Part shown: positions 1 to 9,701 of the stretch, in pieces
How the letters are laid out: each line of letters begins with the position of its first letter
Numbering within the stretch: the stretch's first letter is position 1
Assembly: GCA_947650285.1 (NCBI GenBank)
Contig: CANTFL010000090.1
Coordinates: 1,269,094-1,333,093 of the forward strand
Direction: 5' to 3'
Length of the DNA: 64,000 bases
Origin: Hyaloperonospora brassicae
Taxonomy: Eukaryota > Oomycota > Peronosporomycetes > Peronosporales > Peronosporaceae
Notes under the pieces: model-generated
What the model saw: the letters and a program-made list of their open reading frames with translations, nothing else
What the model was told of the DNA's origin: nothing
Databases searched by the model: none
Position numbers and translations under genes: made by a program

Positions 1-1177
1 TTGATCACTGGTCAACGAAAGTGTCTGCGTGTACGATAGAGCCAATGGAGGCGATGGACATAGCCACGAGCGAGTCACGCGACCACTGCCTGAGCAACGA
101 GTCAACGATGCAGGCAATGGTCGTTACCGGCTGAACGAGCTGGATGGAACCCACGTCTTTTGCTACTTTGCTTGGACGCGAGTCAAACAGACTCTCTATC
201 GTAAAGAAAGCGATAGTCAGCCGTTGACGGCTCTGGCACGTCAGTCCACGCTGCAGCCGGATTCACCCTGGCGCGAAGGCCGTCTGCTGGTCGCGGGTGA
301 ACTTTCATTGGAAAGGGGGAAATGTACTCAAGAGGACGGCTGCACATGTAGCCAGTAGTCATCCATCGAAAGCGACGTGAGGTACTGGCTATGCAGACTC
401 GCCAGCAGCTGCTGCACTTGCACTTGAGCACGATTGCCGATAGAAAACGATAGTTCTTTGTGTGGATGCTACACGTCGCACTCTCTTCGTATGTCCTGCG
501 TGATAGCGGCGGCCTTCTGGATGTGCGGAAATTGCAAGTTGATGATTACGTTATAGTCGTTAAAGTTGAACGACCTCTGCATGTGCAACATACAACAAAT
601 CGGGTAATCGCCTGGAGGAGGCACCGGTGTGATGCCACTCACTCATTGGCCAAGCGTTTGAAAGAAGGCAATAAGTGAATGGAATATCGATCTGCAGGGC
701 ACGCTTGACATAGCTGGCACTTATTTCAGTCCTCATATATCATAACATCATACTTCGTGTGTGGTTCGGGTGATGGGTGCGAGCAGCAATGTTTCGGCAG
801 CGCCGGACGCACGTGTAAATCAGGCACATTATTCAAATGCAAACTCAAAGTTTATGCACCATCATTGCCTCATAACTCAGAACCAACCCAGACACCGTAC
901 TGGCGCTGATATCGCGACGACCTTGCACTCCGCGCTTCGTCCTTTTTGCAGGAAATGTAAGCAAGATTCAAATCACTCCTTTCCACGCATCTCTCTGTCA
1001 AACTCTACGCAGCAACGCACGTAAAATCCACGCGAATCTCTCCTAAATTTCAAGTCCCCTGCAAGTTCAACAGGCAAATCACTGGCGCCCAAGCGTCACA
1101 AGAGGAAACGGCGACGAGCAACATTGTCCAAGCAGAAAAATAAAGGGCAACATATCGATATCCGCAACTTTTCGCCA
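1..1177. other. Left edge, no supported gene
   Basis: Short open frames occur on both strands, but none shows a recognisable family, a signal peptide or convincing codon-level continuity. The left edge could hold the end of a neighbouring gene on the minus strand, but I see no reliable splice or domain evidence for it. Confidence 0.4.
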
Positions 1178-1191
1178 CTCATTCAGCAACG
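1178..1191 (+). promoter_or_regulatory. Possible oomycete initiator of EMC4
   Basis: The bases CTCATTCAGCAACG lie directly before the EMC4 start codon and resemble the oomycete initiator consensus TCAYTT. The very short distance to the ATG is unusual, so this may be chance. Confidence 0.3.
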
Positions 1192-2043
1192 ATGGAGCAA
1201 AGCAAGTGGCACATGCAGCTCCACGAGGGCCGCGAGAGCGCTCTTCCGGCCACCCTCGAGCCTGTGGGGTACGTGAAAGGCGTCTCTGCTGAAAAGGTAC
1301 GAGACGTGTGCATTGACATCGCGTCGCCTTTCGCTTTCCCTCCCTCTCTCGCTGTTGCTTTCCTCTCCTCATTCCCCTCTCTCTCTCCATTTTTTCTTTT
1401 ATCTCTCCCCCTCTCGCTCTCACCACCTACCCCTAGGGCTCGACCGGAACCGTCGCCAAAGCTGCAACCAACACATCGGAGCTGAAAAAAAAGGTAATAT
1501 GGCGACTTATCCAGTACAGAGTGATGGTCATGCAGAAAAGAGTGATGGTCAGGCAGACCACTAACCGAGTTGTATGTATGGTTACTGCACGTCAGCGAGC
1601 GATGGAGATCGGCATGGCGCCGTTCAAGAGTCTGCTTCAGACGGGCTTTATGATGTGGATGAGCGGCAACTCGATCAACATCTTTAGCATCATGATCACG
1701 GCCATGATCGTCATGAACACGACCAAGTCCCTCTTTACCATGAACAACGGTGCGACACGCGGCCGCTATCGGTGTTTCCTTGAGTTTTCGTCCAGACTTA
1801 ACCCCGTCTCATGACGCTACTCGTTCTGATTGGCCAGCGTTCGCGTCCGTGGCCGACGGCGTCATTGACCTCACGCAGCCCAAGGCCATCTACATGGCGG
1901 GCAGTCTGGTGGGCGCGGCAATGGGCGTATACAAGTGTTCCAACATGGGCTTGTTGCCGACCACAAGCGCCGACTGGACGTGGCTGCTACCCGTCCGACA
2001 AGCGATCGAGACGTCGTCGTTTGTCTCGAGCTTCAGTGAGTAG
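1192..2043 (+). CDS. EMC4: ER membrane protein complex subunit 4 (EMC4/TMEM85)
   Basis: Four exons joined by GT-AG borders: 1192-1296, 1437-1493, 1596-1749 and 1838-2043, giving 173 residues (human EMC4 is about 180). EMC4 is a subunit of the ER membrane complex, which inserts tail-anchored and multipass proteins. The family signature is clear: GFMMWMSGNSINIFSIMI in exon 3 matches the first membrane segment, and AAMGVYKCSNMGLLPT in exon 4 matches the conserved loop after the second segment, followed by ADW. All three introns (140, 102 and 88 bp) keep frame when removed; the first has a long CT-rich tract before its acceptor. The start ATG opens the hydrophilic N-terminus. It converges with the GPCR-INPP4 gene across an 830-bp gap. 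Confidence 0.9.
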
Positions 2044-2044
2044 T

Positions 2045-2515
2045 CGGCCGATCCGTCGGCCACTTCGTCGGTCAATCCGTCCGTCGGGCCGTCGGGCCAA
2101 CTGGTCGGTTCAGTCATTAGTGGTCGCGTATCGATTGGTCGAATCAAATTGTGTCGGTTGAACGGTCAAGCGGTCGTAGAATAAGAAGTCGGTCGGGTGA
2201 ATGTGAATCATGGGTCGATGAGTTTACTGGTTGTTCTTTTGTCGTCCGATGATCAACTGATCGGTTGGTTGTTCAATCGTTGTTTACAGTGGTCGGTCGC
2301 GGAAGCCTTAATCAAAGATCGGTCGGTCCTTTAGTGGCCGTTTATTGGTCAGTCCTTTAGTGGCCGTTTATTGGTCGGTCGAGATATAAGCTGGTCATAC
2401 GTCCGTCGAATCGTAAATCGCTGGTCCGTTTACGAGTCAGTCGTTGTCAGTCGGTTGGTCTGATAATTGTTCCGACGTTCAGCTGGTCAGTAACTGAACT
2501 GGCTGTACTACAGTA
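2045..2515. repeat. Degenerate GGTCGGTC-rich low-complexity tract
   Basis: The stretch after EMC4 is dominated by degenerate copies of GGTC, CGGTC and GGTCAGTC. It includes a direct repeat of about 27 bp (TTTAGTGGCCGTTTATTGGT core) around 2330-2385. No gene is visible between here and the 3' end of the GPCR-INPP4 gene at 2872. Confidence 0.6.
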
Positions 2516-2871
2516 CTGGGTGGAACAACCAGCGAGCGATCACTTGTGATCGGCGGACGTGGCGTACGTAACGCGATAGAACAAGCATTACTTATTGTTT
2601 ACACGAGGCAGCAGCAGAAGAAGAGAAACAGAAACGCGGCGGACGGGGGCCGCAGATCGCTTCGCGACCCACGCGACGAGCAAATCGCCGCCACTTTCGT
2701 CCTCAGCGAACGCCATCGCGCTCCCGTTCCACGTCACGCTGCAACTTATACACCGTTTGCGACCCGGTTATGCGCCATCGCTCCCTCCTCTCCTGAAGCC
2801 AATGGACGCGCTCGGCTCTCGTGTGTCCCATTCATTGTCTCGAGATGTAAATCGCGAGCGGACGTGGTCGT

Positions 2872-5800
2872 CTATGACACGTTGCGGCCACTTGTCTGCG
2901 GCGGACATCGGTATTCCTCGGGCAGCAGCGATCGCTGCAAGGCGTTAAAGGCAAACACACGTCGGCCAGTATTTTTAAGCGCGTTCTCGATCCGCACGCC
3001 CTCGGAACGCATGACAGAGACGATCCCGGCCTTCTTTTGCTCGCGGAGACCGTGGTTCTGGACCAGAATGCGTCCCTGCTCCAGCGTGACCGACATGCCG
3101 GTGCGGTCTTTGGCCGACTTGCACACCGTCACGCGACCGCCCGAGATGCGGCGACACAAGTCCGAGCTCAGCTGCAGGATCTCTGGCCGTTTCTTGCGCG
3201 CCTGTCGGCCAGCAGTGCCAATGAGCTTCTCGAGCTCGCCCAGGATGCGGTAGATCTCGTCCCGGGAGAGAGGAGCGGCCGAAGGATCGGCAGCCTGTGG
3301 TGTCGAAGGCGCAAACCCCATGGAGCTGTTGCGCTGGCGTCCGTGCTTTTGACCCGGTGCAGGGACTTGCCGCGCGGACGTGTAGTTGCAGTAGCGATCG
3401 CAGTAGCTGCGCAGGGACTTGAGACTATTGGCGTTGATCACGTCCTGCAGGCGGGTCACGGACGACCCCGTGTTGTTCGCCAGTGTCTGCTTCTCGTTGA
3501 TCCCTTGGGTAAACAACACGGGGCATACCTTGATGGGTCGACCGTGACGAAGCGCTTTCGTCAGCTTCCCCTTTCCAAGGCGCAGCTTGATGCGAATGAC
3601 CAAATGCGTGAACGGGAACAGTCGATCGACCGACGCTGGCGCGAGCGACTGCACGTTGATCCGCGTGCCGCCAGGTCCACCGAGCAGTCGATGGTTACGC
3701 GCCTTGATGAACGTACTCAGCAGCCGCTGCCCAACACCGCTGAACGACGACGAGCGAGACGATGTCAAGTGATCCCGTGCCGCGGAGCTCCGATCGGTGC
3801 TTTCGAAATCCCCGGCGTCCGCAGAGCTTGTTTCAGAGAGTGCGTCATCGACGCTTGTAAACACGTCTACGTCAATCACGCCGCTGATGCCAGCGCAAGC
3901 TGTCACATTGGTCGAATTGGACGACACGACGGACTCGGACGACTTCAACCGCATGGATGGACGATGCGCCATCTTCGGGTCTCCCTTTCCTTCATCAGCA
4001 CTGCTGGTGTCGTGTCGGGAACTGCTGCCACTTGCTTCGGAAGGCTCCGATGACGATGGACTGTGCTTGAATTCCTCCTCGAGATTGTACGAGACAGACC
4101 GGTGCGACTTGTTACTACTGGCCTCCTCGTCCGTCTCGCCGAGCCCCTCCTGCTCGGTCACCAACACGAAGCGAACGTTCCGCAGCTCGTTCACTGCACC
4201 AGCCATGTCCTCCAGCATACCCGCTTCGTTCCCGTGCGTCGACACTAAACTCTCCACATTAAATAAGAAACCTAGTTTGCTGAGCTGCTTGAGCATGGCG
4301 TGGCCTTGCTCTGGCCGTGCATGCTGCAACGCCAAGTCGAGTTTGCGCGTGAAGGCAGTGACCAGCGCTGCCACGGCTTGTGGGAAGCACACATCCATTC
4401 GCTTGCCAAGGGCCCACTCCATGCCATCAGCTTTCTGCTCATCTTCCGTCCAAAGCGGAGGCTGCTGACATGCAGCCGTCGAGGTCTGTGGTACTCGCAC
4501 TCGAGGCTTCAGCTTTGCGTGCTGCTCTTCCAGACCAAAAATACCGCCGTTCTTGAACTTGTACACGTGCGCGGCCATGGCACCCACGGTCACGATGTCG
4601 TACACGGCCGCATTCGCATTGGCGTCGCATAAGTTGTTGCTTCGCATGCTCGTCCGTGCTACTGCGTCCGCATTGCCAACCCACATCTCTTGCAGATGCA
4701 GGTTGATCGGGAGGAACCGCAGCTGTGCATTCTTCTTCTCTGTGCTGGCTTTGAAGTAGATTTTGCTTTGGTCGCGAAGCACATAGACGCGCCGGAGTTG
4801 ACGGAGCAGGTCGACGTACTCCTTCCGCTCGTGACACCGTTGAAGCATCCACTCTCGACAACGATTCAAGTCTCCGTCGTCCTGAATTTGCTGGATCAGG
4901 TTTTCGTAGATGCCACGGTCTGATCCTTTCAGTCGCAAACGGTCGTACGCTTCGAGACGCGCAAGGTCACTCTCAGCAATAAGGAGCTCTTTGGTGCGGT
5001 ACCGAATGATAACCTCCAGGATCTGTCGAGGAATCCAGTTGCTAAAGCGGCTCTCAGCAAGGTCTTCTACCACCAACAAGCCTTGTTCACGAATGTGATA
5101 CTGCTTGCTGATGGCCGGTGCCGCAGCGTGGAGACCACCCTCAACGCCGTTAAAGCCGTATTTGGCACCTGCCGACTTCGGAATCACAGTGTTCACCAAT
5201 AACTTTGGTGGCGCTGCGTTCGGTCCATAGTGTTTGTACGAGTCCTCTGTAGCAAGAAGCGCCGTTTGCTCAGCCCGCACGCCTGCTGTTGCTAGAGAGC
5301 TTGTAGACACTGTGAACTCGGCGACCACTTTCAGACTATGAGGCATCACACAGGACCCTAAGTTCAACTCAGACATACTTCCTCCCGAGTCGATGTCCCC
5401 GGATTCCGGTGACTCCATCTCAAACAGCTCGTCAATCACCCGCGAGCTTTGGAAACCGTTAAACGCCTCCGTCTCGACCAGCGACGAGTCCAGTGTGTAT
5501 TGGCTATCGCCGTCGTCGTCGTCATAGTCGCGACTACTTTGCGTACGTTCAATAGCAGCCAACACGTCAGCAGCAGTCATTTCAGAATGATGCTCGTGGT
5601 TCACGGAAACAGGAGCTGAGTTGAGCGCATACACCACCATGCGAATCTTTTCGGCACAAGTACCGACAGGGATGCGTGGTACTGACAGGAATGTGTACAC
5701 GTATCGTTGTTGGTGGGACTGTGCGATTGAACCTAAATCCTTCACGTTTGCCATGACCGTATCAGTATTGCTGATCTGCCGCCATGCAGACGGCAAACTA

Positions 5801-8439
5801 TCTCGTCCATCTTCAACTTCCAATCGCTGTATGGCAATGAAGCAGCCATGCGGAAAATACTCGTTCATTTCTAGCGACATGGAGAGACCGATGTAATCGC
5901 CAGTAGGTGAGATCGTCGAATTCTTCAGCGAAAGCCTACTCGACAACGCATCGACCGTAGTTGCTCCTCCACTTGCCACAATCCCTTCAATCTTTTCCAA
6001 CGAAGATTCCGTCCACCGATCCACTGTACTGAACGTGAAGCTGGGCGTTCGGATCTCCGCGTAGGCCGACTCCGACAAAGGACTGCAGTCGCTGGGCACT
6101 TCGTGACTAGCGTCACGCAGGGACTGCGCGGTAGCATTCCATTGCAAAAAGATCAAACAGCACGGAGGAATGGAGCACGGCAACCAAACCGTAAAGATGT
6201 AAAACCAAGGGTACGCGATCCCGTGCGTAGTGCGCGAAATAATCTGAACAACCCATGAGAGAAGATACACGAGCGTGACGATGCCGATGAGTGTATAGTA
6301 TAGACGCAAAGCCTTTACCAAAACAACTTCATGAGGACCCGACGCATTACCCAGCAACAACTTGCCACGACGCATGACCATCATACCCAATGCCATCACT
6401 ACAAACGTCAGCACGAGAAAGATGCCATAAGTGACGGAAGTAGACGCCAGGAAAAAACTATGGTCATCTTCAGCGTAGCATGCCCACAGATAGCCTTGGA
6501 TTTCGGAAAAGACGGTAGCAGACGTGTCGGCATCTTTATTGCACTGCTGGTATGCGAGTGTCGTGATATCGTTCTCAGAGTCGTACACACGCGAAATCAG
6601 TGTCTGGTAAGTGAGTAAGTAGCAAACCTGGAGCGCGTAGAAAAGCATGTTCAGCACAACGAACGCCACAGACGTCGTAAACTTCGGCAGCTTTCGTAGA
6701 CGTAAACTCAGCACAGTTCCCCAGTGAAAGCACACGGCTGTCAGCATCGTAAACGTGAAGCACAAATACACGTGCATGATGTAAAAGTACGTGCTACTAT
6801 GCCTGAAAAGCCAGACCAAGTTGTTCAAAATGGCTGTGGCTAATGCCAGCACAGTACAGATCGCTGTAATATCGGTCCAAATGGAGCCCAGCGAAAATGA
6901 CAGCCCGTTTTTCCGAATTGCTACAGTGCAAAATGCTAGCGATCCCACGAGTACGACCATTGTGACGTAATTGTACGGGCTGGCAGTAGCACCCGATGAC
7001 AGGTAGACTGAAATGGCCGAGATCGTCCCATCGATAATCAACAGATCTTGGGAATTGCGGACGTTTATCGTGATGGCATCCAGTCCTGAGTAAGCTACGG
7101 ACGGGTTTTTCACCGTATCCACACCGAGGCTAACCCAGCCGATCGGGAAAGGTTCTTCGGCCACCAGTGTCCACGAGTTATCCAAAGACGAGTACGACGA
7201 GGACTTGAAGTTATTAACCTTGCTGTCTGCTGTCTCGGCACTCAAGGCTACCAAAGCAGGAAAATCATTGTCGATAGAAGACACTGGACGATGAGCGTCC
7301 CAGAACCACGTCGCATCAGCATTGAATCCCCACTTGGATCCAAATCGGACCGTGATGGAGCTATCCTGTGGGATATTAGCTTCCGTGTAGAAAGTGAGAC
7401 TGGCATTGCCAGAATTGCCTGGATAGATATTTTCTGGATAGAACGAACCGCTTGAGAGCTTTGCACTCGTCAAGTCGGTGACTCGGACGTACGTGTCGAA
7501 TACCGTATTTTCCGTGTCATTGAAAATGAAAAACACCGGCGTGAGGTTCGAGTTTGTCGAGTACGTCGCGTTACTCGAGAGCCTGCCGCTATCATTGATT
7601 CCCGTTGGCGTCACCACGCCATCGAACGTAAACACAAACGTCTCGTTCGTCCGAAAGTCTTCCGTTATGTCAACCGTCAAGTACGTCCGATTTTCGTTCA
7701 AAAAAGTCGACACCTCGCACGTCGTGCTCTGTCGCTCAGCCTGAGCCAACGCGTTGAGTGGTCGTGCCAATTGACACGAGCATCCTTCTGTAAACGTAAA
7801 GCCAGGGGGACTGGCCAGCATAATTTGATGTACCGTGTAGATCTGTCCATCCATTCCGTCGGGGTAAAACACATCTAAAAAGTCCGTGGGCGCCACACTG
7901 ACGCCGAACGTACCGTTCACTTGTCCAGGCGAATTGTTTTCAATGCCGCGCCAGACATTCGAGTCCAGCACAAGTCCATTGCAGCATTCATCGGTGCACG
8001 TCCACTCGTAGCCCGTTGTGTAGAACCAGAGGTCCTGGCCAGTGCAAAATGGCTGTTTCGTCGCGTCGTGCTGACACGTGGGGAAAGCCACGCACGGGTA
8101 CCACGCTTGCCGGTTCTGTGCCTTGCGTCCGCTGTACTCACAGCACGGCAGGCCACTGCATTCCCCATGTGCCGTCCCAAACAGGTCGCGCGGCTGCTGT
8201 TCGTTGCAACAAACCAGCGACAAGTCGGGGTCGCCTCCAGCCAAGATCGCGCTCGGAGCAGACGCAGACGACGTGCTCGCCACGCAGCACGGCGAGCAGT
8301 CGTCGGCCACAGTCGTCGGTCCTGCCACTGCATTCGACATGGACGCCAATGTACCACTCGACTGTGCCTGTATCCTGTCCACGACGAGCACTGCCGTCAG
8401 CACTGCCAGCAATTCCTGTGGTCTCCGTCTCCTGCGCAT
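2872..8439 (-). CDS. GPCR-INPP4: 7TM receptor fused to inositol polyphosphate 4-phosphatase
   Basis: A single-exon protein of 1855 residues. The first ATG of the frame (8439) opens a basic stretch and hydrophobic run ending VDRIQA, a plausible signal peptide. Residues about 45-270 form a cysteine-rich, N-glycosylation-site-rich ectodomain. Seven hydrophobic segments lie at about 484-760, the GPCR part. A C2-like stretch lies at about 850-945, then a long low-complexity acidic/serine linker. The C-terminus holds CKSAKDRTGMS, the CX5R phosphatase loop of INPP4 enzymes, with Cys1773 and Arg1779 intact, followed by the family's conserved VMRSEG...ENALKN and FAFNALQ. INPP4 enzymes remove the 4-phosphate of PtdIns(3,4)P2. 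Oomycetes are known to carry GPCR 'bigrams' with catalytic tails, including an INPP type, so the fusion is expected in this group. The role here is inferred: membrane sensing coupled to phosphoinositide turnover. Ligand and coupling are unknown. Confidence 0.92.
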   Translation of the reverse strand: MRRRRRPQELLAVLTAVLVVDRIQAQSSGTLASMSNAVAGPTTVADDCSPCCVASTSSASAPSAILAGGDPDLSLVCCNEQQPRDLFGTAHGECSGLPCCEYSGRKAQNRQAWYPCVAFPTCQHDATKQPFCTGQDLWFYTTGYEWTCTDECCNGLVLDSNVWRGIENNSPGQVNGTFGVSVAPTDFLDVFYPDGMDGQIYTVHQIMLASPPGFTFTEGCSCQLARPLNALAQAERQSTTCEVSTFLNENRTYLTVDITEDFRTNETFVFTFDGVVTPTGINDSGRLSSNATYSTNSNLTPVFFIFNDTENTVFDTYVRVTDLTSAKLSSGSFYPENIYPGNSGNASLTFYTEANIPQDSSITVRFGSKWGFNADATWFWDAHRPVSSIDNDFPALVALSAETADSKVNNFKSSSYSSLDNSWTLVAEEPFPIGWVSLGVDTVKNPSVAYSGLDAITINVRNSQDLLIIDGTISAISVYLSSGATASPYNYVTMVVLVGSLAFCTVAIRKNGLSFSLGSIWTDITAICTVLALATAILNNLVWLFRHSSTYFYIMHVYLCFTFTMLTAVCFHWGTVLSLRLRKLPKFTTSVAFVVLNMLFYALQVCYLLTYQTLISRVYDSENDITTLAYQQCNKDADTSATVFSEIQGYLWACYAEDDHSFFLASTSVTYGIFLVLTFVVMALGMMVMRRGKLLLGNASGPHEVVLVKALRLYYTLIGIVTLVYLLSWVVQIISRTTHGIAYPWFYIFTVWLPCSIPPCCLIFLQWNATAQSLRDASHEVPSDCSPLSESAYAEIRTPSFTFSTVDRWTESSLEKIEGIVASGGATTVDALSSRLSLKNSTISPTGDYIGLSMSLEMNEYFPHGCFIAIQRLEVEDGRDSLPSAWRQISNTDTVMANVKDLGSIAQSHQQRYVYTFLSVPRIPVGTCAEKIRMVVYALNSAPVSVNHEHHSEMTAADVLAAIERTQSSRDYDDDDGDSQYTLDSSLVETEAFNGFQSSRVIDELFEMESPESGDIDSGGSMSELNLGSCVMPHSLKVVAEFTVSTSSLATAGVRAEQTALLATEDSYKHYGPNAAPPKLLVNTVIPKSAGAKYGFNGVEGGLHAAAPAISKQYHIREQGLLVVEDLAESRFSNWIPRQILEVIIRYRTKELLIAESDLARLEAYDRLRLKGSDRGIYENLIQQIQDDGDLNRCREWMLQRCHERKEYVDLLRQLRRVYVLRDQSKIYFKASTEKKNAQLRFLPINLHLQEMWVGNADAVARTSMRSNNLCDANANAAVYDIVTVGAMAAHVYKFKNGGIFGLEEQHAKLKPRVRVPQTSTAACQQPPLWTEDEQKADGMEWALGKRMDVCFPQAVAALVTAFTRKLDLALQHARPEQGHAMLKQLSKLGFLFNVESLVSTHGNEAGMLEDMAGAVNELRNVRFVLVTEQEGLGETDEEASSNKSHRSVSYNLEEEFKHSPSSSEPSEASGSSSRHDTSSADEGKGDPKMAHRPSMRLKSSESVVSSNSTNVTACAGISGVIDVDVFTSVDDALSETSSADAGDFESTDRSSAARDHLTSSRSSSFSGVGQRLLSTFIKARNHRLLGGPGGTRINVQSLAPASVDRLFPFTHLVIRIKLRLGKGKLTKALRHGRPIKVCPVLFTQGINEKQTLANNTGSSVTRLQDVINANSLKSLRSYCDRYCNYTSARQVPAPGQKHGRQRNSSMGFAPSTPQAADPSAAPLSRDEIYRILGELEKLIGTAGRQARKKRPEILQLSSDLCRRISGGRVTVCKSAKDRTGMSVTLEQGRILVQNHGLREQKKAGIVSVMRSEGVRIENALKNTGRRVFAFNALQRSLLPEEYRCPPQTSGRNVS

Positions 8440-9701
8440 CGCTGCTTTCGCTGCTATTGCTGCTGCTACTATTGCTATTGCTATTGCTACGGCTTCTGGT
8501 CGCCGTCGTTGCCCCGGAAGTCCCGTCGACGTATCGATACGCGACGAGTGGCGAGCGACTGCACGCGCTGTGTACTTCACTCCGGCGCTGGCCGGCGCTC
8601 TGCTGGCACGCGCACTCGCCTCACAAAAGGCGGACCGCGGCAGCGTCGAGGAAGGAAGTGCTGGCGGTGATGACTGTCGTCGGTCGTCGTCGATATGCAG
8701 CGCTGTGCGCGTTTGTCGAATTTCGGAAATACCGGCTGTTCACTGGCTGTTTGTATGCTTCGCGGCTCGACGTTTCGAGCCGCGTCAAACGAGCAGGTCC
8801 CGTCGTGACGCGAGCGGACAGAGCCAGGCCGCGTTCCACCGCGACAGCAGGGGTCTGCGTAGACGCCGTGGGGCAGCGGTTTTGACGGGGAGTCGAGTTT
8901 CACGAGGCAAAACCACAGGGAAAATGCGCTTCGTAGCTGCTCGGAAGGCCAATGTATGCGCTTCCACAGGTTTCTGTCCCACGAATCCGTTCAGAGCCAG
9001 TAACCGACTCCATTGATACATTTCTGACCGGGCAAGTGTCGGGTCGTACTTGCTTGCACAATGCCACGCCGTCCGTGGCTCGACGGTCTGCTTGCTGTCA
9101 GTTTGCGTGGCTGTCTGACTGTTTGTTCGTCCCTTGGCCTGCACGTATTTCGTGTGACGAGTGTCTTGCAAGTGCTTGTTCGCACGACGGCAGCTCGACG
9201 CTCGACAGGAACAACATGACAGAGACCTTAGACAGGATCGGCAATCAACAAGGGAAGCGCTGAAGCACAGACCGACCGGTTGACAGATTGACAGACAGAC
9301 AGACCGACGCGGACGACCTTTTGGTGAGTATATCTTGGTGCGATGTGGTTCAATGCTGCTGTAAGCCGTCAGCGAAGTAACGGTACGCACCATTATGCGA
9401 TCGTTCGTGCACTAGTTGGGTCAGCTGTACGTACCTCATGCTCGCGAATAACCGGACCTCGTGCGACACCCGACACCCGCGTTACCGCCCGCTTTATGAC
9501 CGTACGACAAACGACTCGAGTCGTTTGCTGCAAATCACAACCCATCCAGCTGCCTGCTCTCTGGTCGTCGTTGAGAAAATAGGCCAATGGATTCATTTGT
9601 GTCCACACCACGACGCGGAAGTCGTAGGAGACTGTGGGTGCGCTCGTGTGGGTGAGTTTGAGAGTGCACTTTTCCACAGATACGCACAAGATACCGTTGT
9701 C
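8440..9701. other. Divergent intergenic region between GPCR-INPP4 and legumain
   Basis: About 1.26 kb between two divergently read genes, so it must hold both promoters. Open frames here are GC-rich shadows. A short GACAGACAGACAGACCGAC microrepeat lies near 9288-9310. I see no TATA box or clear initiator. Confidence 0.5.

Noticed and set aside
3037..4053. 338-codon plus-strand frame
   Set aside because: Antisense shadow of the INPP4 phosphatase region, whose conserved motifs lie on the minus strand.
8016..9016. Long plus-strand frames opposite the GPCR-INPP4 start
   Set aside because: They are GC-rich shadows of the real minus-strand gene and its promoter, without family motifs or plausible composition.
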